Origin: Pyropia yezoensis
Lineage: Eukaryota > Rhodophyta > Bangiophyceae > Bangiales > Bangiaceae
Length of the DNA: 64,000 nucleotides
Assembly (NCBI GenBank): GCA_009829735.1
Contig: CM020618.1
Coordinates: 33,518,894 to 33,582,893, forward strand
Direction of reading: 5' to 3'
Shown: positions 1 to 11,453 of the stretch, piece by piece
How positions within the stretch are numbered: the first letter of the stretch is position 1
How the letters are laid out: each line of letters begins with the position of its first letter
Program-made: the position numbers and the translations under genes
Notes under the pieces: generated by a model
The model's input: the letters and a program-made list of their open reading frames with translations, nothing else
The model's database searches: none
Told to the model about the DNA's origin: nothing

Positions 1-2326
1 CGACTTTGTGCCGGGATAAATGGCCTTAACATGGGCCTTCTGGTAGTGCATCCCTAGGATCACCGGGACCGCAAGGGCCTTCACGGCCAGGAACCCGAAC
101 GCCATGGCCTTTTCGTTCACGATCACGGTCAGCTCCACGATCCCACGGGCCTTGAGCAACTGGCCCAATGCATCACAAACGTGGGTACTCTTCAGGGCCC
201 TCGCCGAGACCTCTGGCCATCCCTCCGGCAGGACGTCCTCACGAACCACGCTTGGCCCCGCCCCGGTGTCCAGGATCTCTGTCGTCTCTCTTGGGTCTTC
301 CTGGTCCAACCGGATCCGAGTGTCTACAGCAAAGTATCTCTTACGCAGGAAAAGCAGTGTTGCCATGAATCCATGCGGTTTCTTCATGCCCAGTCGACGT
401 TGGTGCCATGACTTGGCCCTTCGCGTCAGATGCTGGGAGCATGAAGAGAGTTCAATCGACTTCTTAGTAGGCAAAGTAGGTACGGGTACAATAGGGCCCT
501 GAAAGATCTTCGAGAAGCCCAAAGCAGAAGCAAACGAACAGGGACTGTCTGGTCGATGGAGGGGAGGGGACCGCTTGGATCCTTTCCCCCTCACTCTTTT
601 CCCGAAGCGCCAGAGTCCACGGGTCCAGTTTGTCTCCTGGTAACTCAGGTCCAGCTCATCATCTGACTTGTTGATCCTTTCGTAAGGCGCTTGGGCCATA
701 GCGATCCGGACCTGGCGATGGAACCATCTGTCCGCGTTGGCATCTGTCTCCGTGGTCTGGCTGCGACCCCGTGTGGTCGAAAGGAACATGTCACGGGCCT
801 GAGAGACCGCCTGTCGCTGGGCCTCAGATAGAGTCTTGCATTGATGGACCATGTGGCCCGACTCCCAGCAAAGGTAGCATCGATAGGGCCTGCGACTGTC
901 CATGGTGCGGATCCCAACGATCCGAGGGGTCTCAGAATAAAATCTTTGAGCCTGGTCCGCCTTCGTCTTCTCGATTTCCTTGTCGAGGGGCCCCTTGAGG
1001 ATCGTAGGAGGGGCCATGGGATTCACAGCCAGCAAGGCCAGGGGGTCCAGCGCCTTCTTCGGCTGCAGATCAGAGGGCCGTCGACCTGGTCCCGTCACGG
1101 GGGCCTTGCTAGATGACCCGGTCGACTGGGCCATAGTGATCACGTCCCGGGCCGCCTTGTACATCCCGGCCGTAAACGTGAACAGTTGTTGATAGGTTCT
1201 CTTGGGCCCGTTGTAGACGAAGGCATCGGTTTGAAGGTCTTCCGGGAGTCCCTGGATTAACTGTTGCTACATGGTCCCTTCCGTGCGGATGTCCCCACAC
1301 AGCTCAGTCAGGCCCCGGAGACGCAGAGAAAAGGCTTCAACGGTCTCATTGGGCTCCTTTGTGGCCCGGCTGAACCTGCCCTGGGCCAGTGCGAGTGCAT
1401 GGGGTTCCGCGTAGGTCTGAAGGAACCAGTTGATGGCCTCAGGATGACAAGTGATCGACGCCCCACCAGAGTCGCTTGTCGAGTCAGGAAGAGCCCGTGT
1501 GTACCGAAGCTCAGCGTCACCAGAAAGAAGTGAGGTATCACAGATAGGGCCATACCTCCCGAGACCCTATTATCATTACAGTCCTTTACGCGCTTACGGC
1601 GCCAAGTGAACACCTTCAGGCCCGCTTTACCAGGGAAGCGTGGGTACCCAGCGAACGAGTGCTTCATATTGCGGGCCATGCGACCCATCTTCCGTGCTTC
1701 TCGGGTCCTATGAGTGGCCTTCTTGTTACGCAAACGGTACGTACGGTAGTCCAGCACCTTGGAAAAACGGGATAACATCTGGCCCACCCGTCGTGTCCCC
1801 AAACGTAGTCAGGTCGTCCTCGTCAAAGTATAAGATAGAGTGGTCCCAGTGGAAATAGAGGATGTCGAGGAACCATGGCACGGTGACGACGGGACCGACG
1901 ACGACGGGAACTCGAACGGTCGAACGGCGCGGATCACGTGACCCATCCTGGCCAGCAGGACTCTGAATCAGGGCCTGGGACACGGTGGCCAAAATCTCAT
2001 CTGGGAACGTCTCAAGGGTCCAACGAATCTCTTCGGGTCCGGTTGAAGTGGTCACCGGTGGAATTTGGGTCTCTGTCGTGGGACCCGTGACTTGACGCAA
2101 ATCCTGACCCATAGGGGCCCGAGTCCCGCCCGGGGGCGCCGTACCCCGGCGAGGAATACCACTGGTCCCGCCTCCGCCACGGCCACCGGGAGCAGAGGTC
2201 CCGCAACCACGATCAGCGGGGGTCACCATGGAAGTGTCCGAGGGCGCACCACGGCCCCGCCCACCAGGGGTAGGATCCGACAGGTTGGCCAGCGGCAATC
2301 GACCCAGACCAATCGATCTCCGTCAT
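1..2326 (-). pseudogene. Degenerate gag-protease of the left Ty3/gypsy element (partial)
   Basis: Gag would form the element's capsid and the protease would process it. From the first ATG after the primer site (2326) a Pro/Gly-rich N-terminus leads to a gag core at about 1.45-1.75 kb that aligns with gypsy-1 gag (shared short blocks such as YRL...N and FxGxPxxxGK). The frame changes near 1.78 kb and again near 1.53 kb, and TAG interrupts at 1267-1269. From 1266 to the window edge the frame is open. It holds a CX2CX4HX4C zinc knuckle (about 824-870) and a retropepsin active-site motif DTGAG at 256-270, followed by the typical hydrophobic ILG block near the edge. Family assignment is firm; the exact start is not. 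Confidence 0.8.
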
Positions 2327-2402
2327 GAAAGGGTCCAAACGGGTCAAACGCTACAGAAGATAGAGAAGGGCTGTCCCGATACGGGAGAAGTAGTAAAGCC
2401 CT

Positions 2403-2419
2403 CCCCTACTGCTCCACCA
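2403..2419 (-). other. Primer-binding site of the left gypsy element
   Basis: On the minus strand the 17 bases begin TGGTGGAGC and end AGGGG. They sit 4 nt inside the candidate LTR, where a tRNA 3' end (CCA) would pair to prime reverse transcription. The same pattern, TGGTGRAGCWGYAGGGG, occurs at the equivalent place in gypsy-1 and gypsy-2. The tRNA species was not identified. Confidence 0.7.
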
Positions 2420-2423
2420 TAAA

Positions 2424-3058
2424 GGTAGCATTATTGGCCCTCACAAACCCCACAACCACACACACACAGGAAACCACAGACAGGCCAGCAAGGAAAAAGT
2501 ACGAGCCCAAGCGTGATCCACTCGCCCACCCCGTCAGAGGTGAAGGTAACAAGGACAAAAGCCCGAGGGAGCAAGAACCCAAAGCACTGTTGATTTTACA
2601 AGATGGCCCCGGGGAGACCCCGGAGCTACCCTCAAGAACCTCCCCCCTGGCCCTTCCAGGGGCCCAGCGCGGGGTCCCAGGGGGCGCCCCCTGCGGGCCA
2701 AGTGCCAGCAGGGCACCGGCCACTCACCGGGCCAACTAACGAAAAGCAAGCGAAAATCCCCCCACACACAAATGTCAATCCTCCAAAAAAAAAACAGTGG
2801 GAAAAAGGGGAAAGGTACGAAATCACGCAACGAACACGAATACGCAAATCAAGCAAATGACAAAGGGGGTTAACACGCCCACAACCCGGGCAAGTCCTCT
2901 AGTCGGGTGGGCCAATCAGGGCTTCGGGTGTGTCGCCACAACGCCGGGCCACCTGGCCATGGATCCTCGGCCAGCATAGGGCTCCACGTAACACTACCGA
3001 CCGGGTCCTAAGTCACCTTACCGAGGGCCCGCCTGTCCTCAAAGGCCAGAACACCACA
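2424..3058 (-). repeat. Candidate LTR of the left gypsy element
   Basis: The 635-bp stretch on the minus strand begins TGTGGTG and ends TGCTACC, close to the TG...CA rule and to the TGTAGC/TGCTACA ends of the other LTRs here. A primer-binding site follows on one side. On the other side a C8 run (3062-3069), a purine tract on the element strand, directly abuts the LTR start. That junction shares 13 bases with the 3' LTR/polypurine junction of gypsy-2 at 50,334-50,346. The partner LTR is not in the window, so the limits are provisional. Confidence 0.45.
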
Positions 3059-4852
3059 TATCCCCCCCCTCCGTACTTGGCGCGTGATATTATCAGAGTG
3101 GGAGGGTCGGCGGCCAGGGCGGCGGCGAGGAAGTCTGCAATGGCAGCAACAGCAGTGGCGGCGCCAGTGGCAGCATTCGCGTGAGGGACGGACCGTCGCG
3201 TAGAGCCAGTCCTGCTGCGGTTACTCCGTTATGTGGCGGGGGTTAAGAAAACTTGTTTGACGAACAGGGTAGGGGGCAGCGGAAAGAAGAGCGGGGGGGG
3301 CTGGGCTCACCTATCATTTCGTTAACAAAACATTTAAAAAAATGGGATAGCGCCAACTAATTAATCTATAACTAAACTATAATTAGAAGTCTATAGTTTA
3401 GCTCATTAATTTTATTGGTGCCATCAATAGCAGACACGGACATACAGCTCCCGGGCTCTAAGCAGGGGTGGCCAAGCATACTGAAAAAACAAATTGCGCG
3501 GGTTTTTTTTTGCGGGGCTCGCGTACGCTCTCAAACTCTCCGAATGTGTCCGGTACCCATAACGCAAACTCTAACGGCCAAAATGTACGATGATGTATGA
3601 TGCTCGAAAGTATTTTGACCAGGTACGCTGTCGGTACGGCCATCGCATAATTACCTTCATATCTCGGGCTGGTATCAACTGCATAGAGATCATTTGAAGT
3701 TCTTGCGGTACAGAGGGAGTCATTGCGAGCTTTTGTTTTGAGCATTTTGCCGAGAAGTACGCTTGCGGTACGCTATTTGCGGCAGTTTTGACAGTACTCT
3801 TGCCAGATATCGTGAAATAAAAGACGCGAGGGAAGTAAGCTCTTGAAGGCGGGTTTCAAAAACTTGCTTGTCCGCAGTCGACGGCACGCTCGTACGCATT
3901 TGCTGATCTCTAAATTCCCTCAATTCTCCTACGCTTGACGAAAAGTGCTACGTTTGACGACCCCTGGTTCAAGGCATCTCGGAAATACCACAAAAAGCTG
4001 TATCTAACAGCCACCGAGGTATGAGAATCAATATAAATTTTGATGTCAGGAGGATACGGCTAATGATCTAGCCATCAAGACATTCCATTGGTAAATCTGC
4101 TATCGATAAGCGCCTCCTGCCTTCGATATGCGCCTGGTCGTGTGTATCGAAGGCTGTGGTTTTCACCTCACAGTCGCCGGCGCACTGGAGTGGGCGTCCT
4201 CTGTAGTGGTCCTTTCGAGCGAAGCGCAGTTTGCCTCATTTCATTCCGTTTGAAGCATATTTGTACATGTATTTCGCCTCTCCATGTTGATTGAACTAAA
4301 GGTGTATCTCATGCAATAAGGCCGATGAGCAACATCAATCTTTGCGCCAGCAGAAGTGTATGAAGACGCGATCGGCGAGAGGCGTCCGTCACACCAAAAG
4401 AATGAGAATCTGAAGGTCATCATACTTGGTGCACTGCATTTTCTTTTTTAATGTGTTCTCCGTCCTGGAGGGCGGCATCAAGACATCGACTGGTGCGTTC
4501 TGCACGAGTTTTCTGCACGTTCGTCGCTACCTGGCTTCTGAATATCGGACTCACAACGTGGCGAGGTTGCCAAAAATGTGCAATAGACCTGCACGAGGGC
4601 TGGAACCAGTGGCCGGATGAAAAACACCTCGTACGTCCGTCAACGGACCTCCCTGCATGCTGAAGCGCCGTCCGTTGCGTGATCCGATACGAGCAAGATT
4701 TCATAAAATTGAATTGAGGGGGGCCACCTTTGAATATACGTCCTCCTCAGTGCGCACTGGATGGCAGCAATAAAATGTATACATTATGTTCAAATTAATT
4801 AGTGAATTAAGCTATTGATTCATTTATCGGCCCTTTGTGCCTTATGAATTAA
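3059..4852. other. AT-richer non-coding stretch with a hairpin
   Basis: No convincing gene. Base composition drops sharply from the surrounding GC-rich DNA, most of all at 3.3-3.45 kb and 4.7-4.85 kb. An imperfect inverted repeat lies at 3372-3401: CTAAACTATA, a 10-nt loop, then TATAGTTTAG, with matching ATTAAT blocks outside. The stretch may be the remains of a mobile element, but no ends or coding sequence prove this. Confidence 0.5.
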
Positions 4853-5266
4853 TTAAACCAGACGCAGGTGTAGCCACTTACACACGGTCCCACCAGGACT
4901 GATTGGAAGCCCCACTCGCGTGGTGTCGGCGCTGCGCAAGTTCTTCGGCCCATGTGACCTTCCGGGTGCGGTAGTGCACTTGACTTCGGCGGCGCCGTGT
5001 GGGAGGCTACGAGGAGCTAAGCGGCGGCTGGCGGGAGCGAAACCAGCCCTGCGGGGGGCAACGGCCGGAAGAGGAGGGAGCGCAAGCCCAGGATCGGCAG
5101 CCAGGCCACCGGCAGCAGCAGGTTCCAGGACATCACCCGTTGTTCCAACATCCACAATGGCGAAGGCGCCAGTTGGGCTTCCGGGACGACGTGAAGGGGG
5201 TGATTCAGCATCATTTCCCGCACCTCCACTCGCAGTGGGGCGCTCAGATGAGTCGGGGGGGAGCAT
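4853..5266 (-). CDS. Weak candidate small gene, unknown product
   Basis: An ATG at 5266 opens a 137-codon Ala/Pro/Gly/Arg-rich frame ending in TAA at 4853. On the same strand CATAAATA (5401-5408) lies about 135 bp upstream, followed by a pyrimidine-rich leader like those of the clear genes nearby. No domain is recognised. Long frames are also open on the other strand of this GC-rich segment, so the coding status is doubtful. Confidence 0.22.
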   Translation of the reverse strand: MLPPDSSERPTASGGAGNDAESPPSRRPGSPTGAFAIVDVGTTGDVLEPAAAGGLAADPGLALPPLPAVAPRRAGFAPASRRLAPRSLPHGAAEVKCTTAPGRSHGPKNLRSADTTRVGLPISPGGTVCKWLHLRLV

Positions 5267-5877
5267 GATGCACAATAGTGGTGGGAAGGGGTCCTTGGCA
5301 AGAGGGAAGGAGCGTGGTGGCGGGGGGAGGGAGGGGGGGCGACGCGCGCGTCGCTCGCGGCGCCGTGCGTGAGGGCGAGAAGCTGCTCGGTTGTCCCGTG
5401 TATTTATGCGGAGAACGTCGCCATCGTGCGCGGTCAGCGCCCAGGAACCAGACATTGATTGGTCCATCTGGTTAAAAAGCAATAAAATGTAGAAAAAAGA
5501 TAAAATCAAGAAATGCTTTGAAGTAATCTATTAATTAATCAAAGACCGAACAAAAAATGTATCTTTTTTTTTTTTTTTTTTCCATCCATGCACTGAGGGC
5601 TACACTGAGTGCTGACAGAACGTTGATCCTCATAAAATAGCTGTTAACTCAAAGTTTGGGCGTACGCTTGCGAGGACTCCAGCATGTGGGCTTCACCGGC
5701 CTGCCCTTCGACCCTGTACAGCGAGCTCGGCATCATTCTCGCTCGGGTTTTTCATACTGCCACCACGGAAGGGTCATGCTGATGCCGTGTGCCAAGTCTC
5801 AGGCCCACCCGAGAACCTGTCGTTGCTGCACAGCAACAATATCGCGCGCCTAACAGCATGAGATATACCTTCAGATA
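5267..5877. other. Intergenic DNA with a T18 run
   Basis: This holds the possible promoter of the weak 4.85-kb ORF, an AT-rich island with an AATAAA motif near 5480, and a run of about 18 T at 5564-5581. No gene is supported. Confidence 0.4.
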
Positions 5878-6621
5878 TGGTGCTTTTCCCAAAAATGGCC
5901 ACCTCGGTGTGGGAACGCAACCTTCTATGCAAACAGCAACAGTTTCTGGCCCACTTGATCGCGGGACTGGTCCACATTACGTGCAGCCAATAGTAGGGCA
6001 CGGAGCGCGCAGATCGCACCGGCCACAGGCTGAGATGCATATACCTCCAGAGAATGTGACGGTTGGGCACGTCATTTGGGCCATCTGCCCACGCATGCTG
6101 AGCAATCAAATCAGCACACGTTGCAAGACAAGCCTCGTGATTACATTGACCAATCGCATGCTCGACACGTTTTCGCAGGTTGCCGGAAGCGTCCGCAACC
6201 AGCACTCGCAGGCCGCAACCCGGACTGGAAGACCCGGCCTGGTTTCACGGAACGACTTGGGTCCGCCTCTGAGATTCAAACGGCCAATAACCATGAACGC
6301 CTGAGGGGGTCGTGAGGCCACATACTTAACAACCCGAGGCCCGCATTAGCACACCAGACTGGAACCACCTCGCCCATTTCACCGGTCCACAGCAACCCAC
6401 GGCAACCTGTGACACGGTTTGCGCAGTGGTCCCCGGTAGCCCGCAAACTGGCCATCGCCGAGCACGTGACCCCCACAACCAGCACTACTTCCCAACACAA
6501 TGGAGCTCCCCGAAAGTCTGGCGGACGTGTGACACGCCTAGAAGTCCATCCAGGGGCGGTGTCGAGGTCCCGTCAAAGGTTGCATTTCACACCGATGTGG
6601 CCATTTTTTGGAAAAGCACCA
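5878..6621. mobile_element. Non-autonomous DNA transposon (MITE-like) with 47-bp inverted ends
   Basis: The left end (5878-5924) and the right end (6576-6621) are inverted copies, about 42 of 47 positions matching with one single-base gap. They start TGGTGC and end GCACCA. A TA dinucleotide flanks both outer ends (5876-5877 and 6622-6623), as expected of a TA target duplication. The 650-bp interior has no recognisable protein. TA duplication would suit a Tc1/mariner-like source, but the terminal bases are not diagnostic. Confidence 0.6.
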
Positions 6622-7602
6622 TAGTTGATTGTGATTCTGCGACGAAGGCGACTTGATAGATAGCTGCGTCTTGGCCAACGGGGCTTACAGTACCCCGATT
6701 TGCGCTTCAGTCGTGCAAATCAAGCGAAGCCGCGTGTGCGCAATACAGATGGCCGTCGGCACTCCGGTTTGTCATGGTGGAGTTGGTGGGCGCGGCAGCC
6801 CCTCTCCCGGTCCACGCCCGCCCTATACCCACCTCCTGGTCCTTTACTGGTGGGGAGGTGGCGTGGACGCCCGGCCGCCGTGGGCGGGTGCCGCAGCTGC
6901 AGTCGCCGCCGCCCCGCCGCCGCGCGCATGGAGGGCGGGGTCGGGTGAGGCGGCAGCGGCAGCGCTCACCGCCGCGCGGTTGCTTCACGCGGCTGCAGCC
7001 TCTGCTGCTGGAGTGCCCTCGTCCGCTGATGCTGGGCGCCCATGAGTGTGGTGACTGCCTCATCGGGCGGCGGCGGTGGCGGCTGCGCTGTCGGTTGCTC
7101 GTTGGGAGTGGCCCGCACGTTGTCTCTCACACGAAAGCATCTGGCCGCCAGGTTCCATCGGCAACCCCTTGGCCCACACCCTGTGGCAGCAGTAACAGTG
7201 ATGCGCCCGTAGGTCTCTCCCATTCCCCCGGCTTCTCTAATGCTCTCGGGCCAGCACGTCGCCGACGAACAACGTCAGCGGGGTGGGCCGTCAGCAACAC
7301 GCAACAATTCCTGTCGCCGACCGTTTTTTGGCAACGGCACCACTCGTCCACAGCGGAGGGGTGGGTCAGCACCTGCTGGCCGAGGACCGTGCCGACCAGC
7401 AGGTAGTACTCGCGGTCGCAACACTCGTCCGGTCAATCGAGTCATGAGGGGCGGAGGGGGGGGGGCGCGGGCACCCCGCCAAGGAGACTCAGCAGACTGG
7501 CTGCCCCTGCCAGTCACTCGACCAGTAGAGGGGCTCTGACTTTGCGCCCGGGGAGAGACGCGGAAACCATAGTTGGGTGGTCGAATTTTTCTTGCCAACA
7601 TG
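6622..7602. other. GC-rich intergenic DNA, 3' side of the makorin gene
   Basis: Several overlapping frames are open on both strands because of composition, with no recognisable domain and no reason to prefer one. It probably includes the 3' UTR of the minus-strand makorin-type gene. Confidence 0.4.
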
Positions 7603-9570
7603 TCAGCCAGCCCCACCGCCGGCCCCTGCCCCTCGCCGCTTCTTCCCCTTGACGGTCTTGACGACGAGGAAGTCGCCCATGGATAGCCCCCGCCGGCCGG
7701 TCGCTACTCCCTCTCCGTCCACAACCACCTCCCGCCCGTCGGCCGCCACAGGCACCCCCTCCCGGTCCACATGGGCGTACAGGCAACTGGTCACCCCAAA
7801 CGGGCAAACCCCCTCGCCGTACCGAAAGTGCATGCACGGCACGCGCTTGAGCTTGGCCTTATACCGTGCCGCGGCGCCCGCCTTTTCCGCCGCACTCCGG
7901 GGGTACGTGTCAGACGGGACGACGAGGAACGACTCGACGCCACATACCGAGCACCCGCGCACCGCCTCCCGCCCGCCCGCCGCGGCGACCGTCGACCGCA
8001 CCGCCCGCACGCACTCGAGGCAGAACACGTGGTCGCACTCGGTGAGGAGGCCAAAGCGGCGGCCCCGGCCGCGCACCGACTCGTGGCAGATAGCACACCG
8101 CAGGGCCACCTGCGACGCCTCGTCGGCGGCCGACAGTAGCGGCGGGCCGCCGACACCACTGACGGGGGCGAGGCCCCTCGGGGAGCCACACGTCGACGAA
8201 GACGGCAGCGGCGGGCCCGTAACGTCCCCGGCCACCAGCCAGCCACACGCCAGCAGGTGGCGCTCCGCCTCGGCCCCATCCGTTGGGTGCACCGCATTCT
8301 CCCCACACACGGGGCACGGCACGCCGTGGGTGTAGCGGCAGCTGTCACCGTAGCGGCAGCTCCCGGCCAAGTGGAAGCGGCACAGCGGCGGCGGGGGGGC
8401 CGTCGCGGGGAGAGGCGCCCCAGCACCCGCCCCCGCACTTCCGGGCGTGAACGCTGACGCGGCGGCGGTGAGGCGGTGGTGTGCCGACCGGTCCGAGGGC
8501 GCGTGGGTGGTGTACAGCCCGCGGGTGCCGCCACCGCCCAAAGTCGCGGCGCCGAACCGGGCGGTGAGCGCGTCGGTGGCGGCCGAGCCGCAGCCGCTGC
8601 CGCCGCCCCCAGCAACCCCACCTCCCGATGGCCCATACGGCGCACCGCCAGTGACGGGCGCGTCAACGTGCCGGCCTGTCATCCCCACGGGCAGCAGCGG
8701 CGCAAACGGGGTGGCCGCGGCCCACGGGTTGGGGGGCACCCGCCGAGCTGCAGAAGTGCCATCCCAGCCGCCGTGGCCAGCGACCGCCCCTTCCCAGCCT
8801 CCATTCCGAACGGTAGCCGCGTCCCAACCGCCATTCGCGGCAGGCGTCGCATCCCAGCTATCATGCACGGCGGGCGTCGCATCCCAGCTGCCACTTGTGG
8901 CGCCCCTACCGCCGCCGCCGCCACCGCCGCCGCCGGGGGCCCACCGGGCACCCCCCCCCCCGGCAGACAAACCCACTTTTCCGTCGCCCACCGCGCCGTG
9001 CTTCCCCCCACCAAGCTTGCCCCGCAGAAGCACTCCGCCAACGTCATCGCCCTCCTCGGCAGGCCGCCCCCCGCCAACAGCGAGCAGGTCCGCCGCAAAG
9101 CCGCCCAGCCCGCTCGCAGGGAGCGAGGACGACAGGTGGGGCGCCAGCGGCAGCTGACGCCGTGGCGGCGACGGCACCGCCACCGCCGACGCGAAGGCGC
9201 CAGCGTAGGCGGCCGAAAAGTCCACATACCCGTCCCCGGGGGCCTCTACGCCAGGCGCGGGGGCACCACCGGCCGGGGCGCACCCCCCTCCTCCCGCGCC
9301 TCCCGCCCCAAGCCCTGCCCCGCCGGCGGGGACTGAATAGTCGGCCGCGCGCGGCCGCACGAGCGGCACGTTGGGCCCTGGTGCGGGCGCGGGTGGCGGC
9401 CGCAGGTGCTCGGGCAGTTCGTGGATAAAGCGGCAGTCGTCGCCCGCCGCACAGGCACCGGCAGCAAAGAAGCGACAGCGCGCGGGGGTGACCGTCGGCA
9501 CCGCACCGGTGGAGACGGCGTATGCCGCATCGCCAGCAGCGGCGATGGAAGGCACATGTCGGACGGGCAT
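7603..9570 (-). CDS. MKRN: Makorin-type CCCH/RING E3 ubiquitin-protein ligase
   Basis: Predicted RING E3 ligase of 655 residues without introns. Domains in order: a CCCH finger (C32 to H50, CX7CX5CX3H); a long Gly/Ala/Pro-rich linker; a second CCCH finger (C397 to H415); directly after it the makorin Cys/His block with CPVCGEN; a C3HC4 RING (about 492-543, with CAIC, CDHVFC and CSVC); and a C-terminal CCCH finger (C579 to H600) containing the CPFG signature. This finger-finger-RING-finger order is diagnostic of makorins. Known members ubiquitinate proteins and bind RNA; the substrate here is unknown. I chose the ATG at 9570, 31 codons before the first finger; the frame stays open upstream, but that part looks like a pyrimidine-rich leader. 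The low-complexity linker makes it longer than animal makorins. Confidence 0.85.
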   Translation of the reverse strand: MPVRHVPSIAAAGDAAYAVSTGAVPTVTPARCRFFAAGACAAGDDCRFIHELPEHLRPPPAPAPGPNVPLVRPRAADYSVPAGGAGLGAGGAGGGGCAPAGGAPAPGVEAPGDGYVDFSAAYAGAFASAVAVPSPPRRQLPLAPHLSSSLPASGLGGFAADLLAVGGGRPAEEGDDVGGVLLRGKLGGGKHGAVGDGKVGLSAGGGGARWAPGGGGGGGGGRGATSGSWDATPAVHDSWDATPAANGGWDAATVRNGGWEGAVAGHGGWDGTSAARRVPPNPWAAATPFAPLLPVGMTGRHVDAPVTGGAPYGPSGGGVAGGGGSGCGSAATDALTARFGAATLGGGGTRGLYTTHAPSDRSAHHRLTAAASAFTPGSAGAGAGAPLPATAPPPPLCRFHLAGSCRYGDSCRYTHGVPCPVCGENAVHPTDGAEAERHLLACGWLVAGDVTGPPLPSSSTCGSPRGLAPVSGVGGPPLLSAADEASQVALRCAICHESVRGRGRRFGLLTECDHVFCLECVRAVRSTVAAAGGREAVRGCSVCGVESFLVVPSDTYPRSAAEKAGAAARYKAKLKRVPCMHFRYGEGVCPFGVTSCLYAHVDREGVPVAADGREVVVDGEGVATGRRGLSMGDFLVVKTVKGKKRRGAGAGGGAG

Positions 9571-11453
9571 GACGGGCAACAACGGTGGCAAGGGGGGGGG
9601 AAGGGGGGAAAGCGAGACAAGTGGGAGGCCAGCGGCGGACAAGACTGGAGGAGTGGGGGGGGGGGGGAGGACCGCAGCCGGCCAACCCATACACGGTCGG
9701 CGTCCCGACGTAGCGGTCGGGTACCGGCTGCAGACCGGCCGGCCGCGGGCACCAGCGGCCACGCCAGGAGAGAGGAGGGGGGGGCGGGGCAGGCGTGGAG
9801 GGGGGAGGGGCGACAGGGCGGCGTGGAAGATGGGGTAGATGCGCGCCCCGGAGAGCGGGGAAGGGGGAGGGCGCCGGGGAACGAGGAACGGACAGGGGCG
9901 TCGCCGCGATCGAGGGGGGGGGGGGGGTGCAGCGGGTGCTGGCACGAGGCGCACGCTCGCGGCTTGCTCCGCCCACTGCCGCGCTCGCGCATTCCCCCTC
10001 CTCGTCGGCCACGTGGCTCGGCGAGCGCGACCACCATGATACAGCAGCTGGGCCAAGCAGAGCGAGGGACAGCCTCCATCCAGACATCCGCCCACAAAAT
10101 GCTAGCACTTGTATGGCCTCACCAGATGAAATCGGATCTCGATATATGAGCCGATGTAGTAATTCAGTACTTGACACGTGTCGATTCGGACTAATGGAAT
10201 CAATTCGCATCGTCGAGTGAATTGAAGTGCCGTGACGGCCCGCCCCAGCTGCGTTGCCGTTTTGTGTGCTTTGCCGTGACCGCTTTGCCGAGTGCCCCTC
10301 ACTGAGGGGCACTCGGCAGTCGCCGTGTCAGTCGACCTCCCGCTGCTGGCTTGAAGCGGCAGGGCGGGGGAGTGGTGGCAGCGGTAACGCTGTGGCCGAG
10401 CCCCCCCCACCCCCCTTTCCCCCCACGACGTGGCGCGGCGCGGCGGGGCAGGCGGTGCCAGCGCCCCGCCGCGCCTGCTCGCCGCTGTCGCTGGCCGGCA
10501 GCGGTAGCGGCAGCGGCAGCGGTTGCGGCAGCAGGCAGCGGGGGGGGGGGTGGTGGGCGCAACGGCGGTGGCGGCGGCGGTGGCGACGGCGGCAGCGGTG
10601 GCGACGGCGGCGGCGGTGCCGTCCCGCCATCCTCCTGTCTCTCTGCGGGGGTAGGGGGTTGTGGCGGCCCCACCCGTCCCCCTAGGCCGCCCCTAGGCGC
10701 TTGGGGGCAGGGGGAGGACGGCGGGCGGGGCGCTGGGCAGGCGGCCACATCAATTGAGCCGCTGCGGATTCCCCCACCACCAGCCCGCGTCGCTGCCACC
10801 TGCAGGTGTCCAGCTGGGGAGGAGAGACGGAGGGGGGTGGGGGGGAGAGGATGACGGGGGGGGGGGGGTGTAGCGGGTCGACTTGCCCAATCCCTGGTCC
10901 CCTCCCCCCCGGCGCTCCCGCCACTGCCGTCGCAGCATTTGGAAGGGCCGTACGGGCAGCTGGGGGGCCGCCGCTGCTGCCGCCGCCGCTGCCCCACCGC
11001 CGGCAGCTGGGCGCCGCGCTGCCTCCGCGGAGCGCCCCCCCACACGGCGTGCCCACCCAGTTGCTGTGACACGCCCTTCTTTGCGGGGCGGGGTCGAAAA
11101 AGGGGGGGGCGGCATCGGCCGGCCGTGGCGTGAGCGGGCGCACCCCGCCGCCGCCGCCTGACCGCCCCTGGTGTCCGCCCCATCCCCGCCCCTTTCCCTT
11201 CCCGGCGGCGTGAGGCTCTGACCCTATCGGCCGTTGTGTCCTCCCCCACTCCCTCCCTCTCCGGCTTTCCCCGCCTTGCGCTGTACCCACTTGGCCCTCC
11301 CTTGGTGTCTGTTGTTTCTTCCACATCAGTGCTCTCCGCTGCAGCTCATAACCCCCCTGCTGAGCATCCTTTCTTTCACCCCATCCCAACCCCCTTGCTT
11401 CTCCCCCGCCCCCCCCTTCCCTGCTCTTCCTCCCTCCTTTGCCCCCAGAGACG
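9571..11453. other. Divergent intergenic region, makorin and GT61 genes
   Basis: The two flanking genes point away from each other, so this region should hold both promoters. It contains an AT-richer island at 10.1-10.33 kb with a perfect palindrome (separate entry), long GGC/GGT and poly-G stretches at 10.5-10.9 kb, and a pyrimidine-rich segment (11.23-11.45 kb) that looks like the GT61 leader. Open frames in several phases here are compositional. Confidence 0.45.
10286..10318. repeat. Perfect 33-bp palindrome
   Basis: Arms of 16 bp, TGCCGAGTGCCCCTCA and its exact reverse complement, flank a single central C at 10302. It would form a strong cruciform or RNA hairpin. It sits between the divergent makorin and GT61 genes. 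Function unknown. Confidence 0.9.

Larger units (their letters stand above)
1..3058 (-). mobile_element. Ty3/gypsy-like LTR retrotransposon, left-edge fragment
   Basis: This is the 5' part of a minus-strand LTR retrotransposon. Read right to left it has a candidate LTR (2424-3058), a primer-binding site (2403-2419), gag with a CCHC zinc knuckle, then an aspartic protease that runs off the left edge. The gag core matches that of gypsy-1 at 45.5-46.1 kb by eye, which sets the family. Reverse transcriptase, integrase and the second LTR would lie outside the window. Two frame changes and one in-frame stop show that this copy is degraded. Confidence 0.85.

Noticed and set aside
5774..6304. 143- and 171-codon opposing frames within the MITE-like element
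   Set aside because: They overlap each other and the inverted ends and lack any transposase motif.
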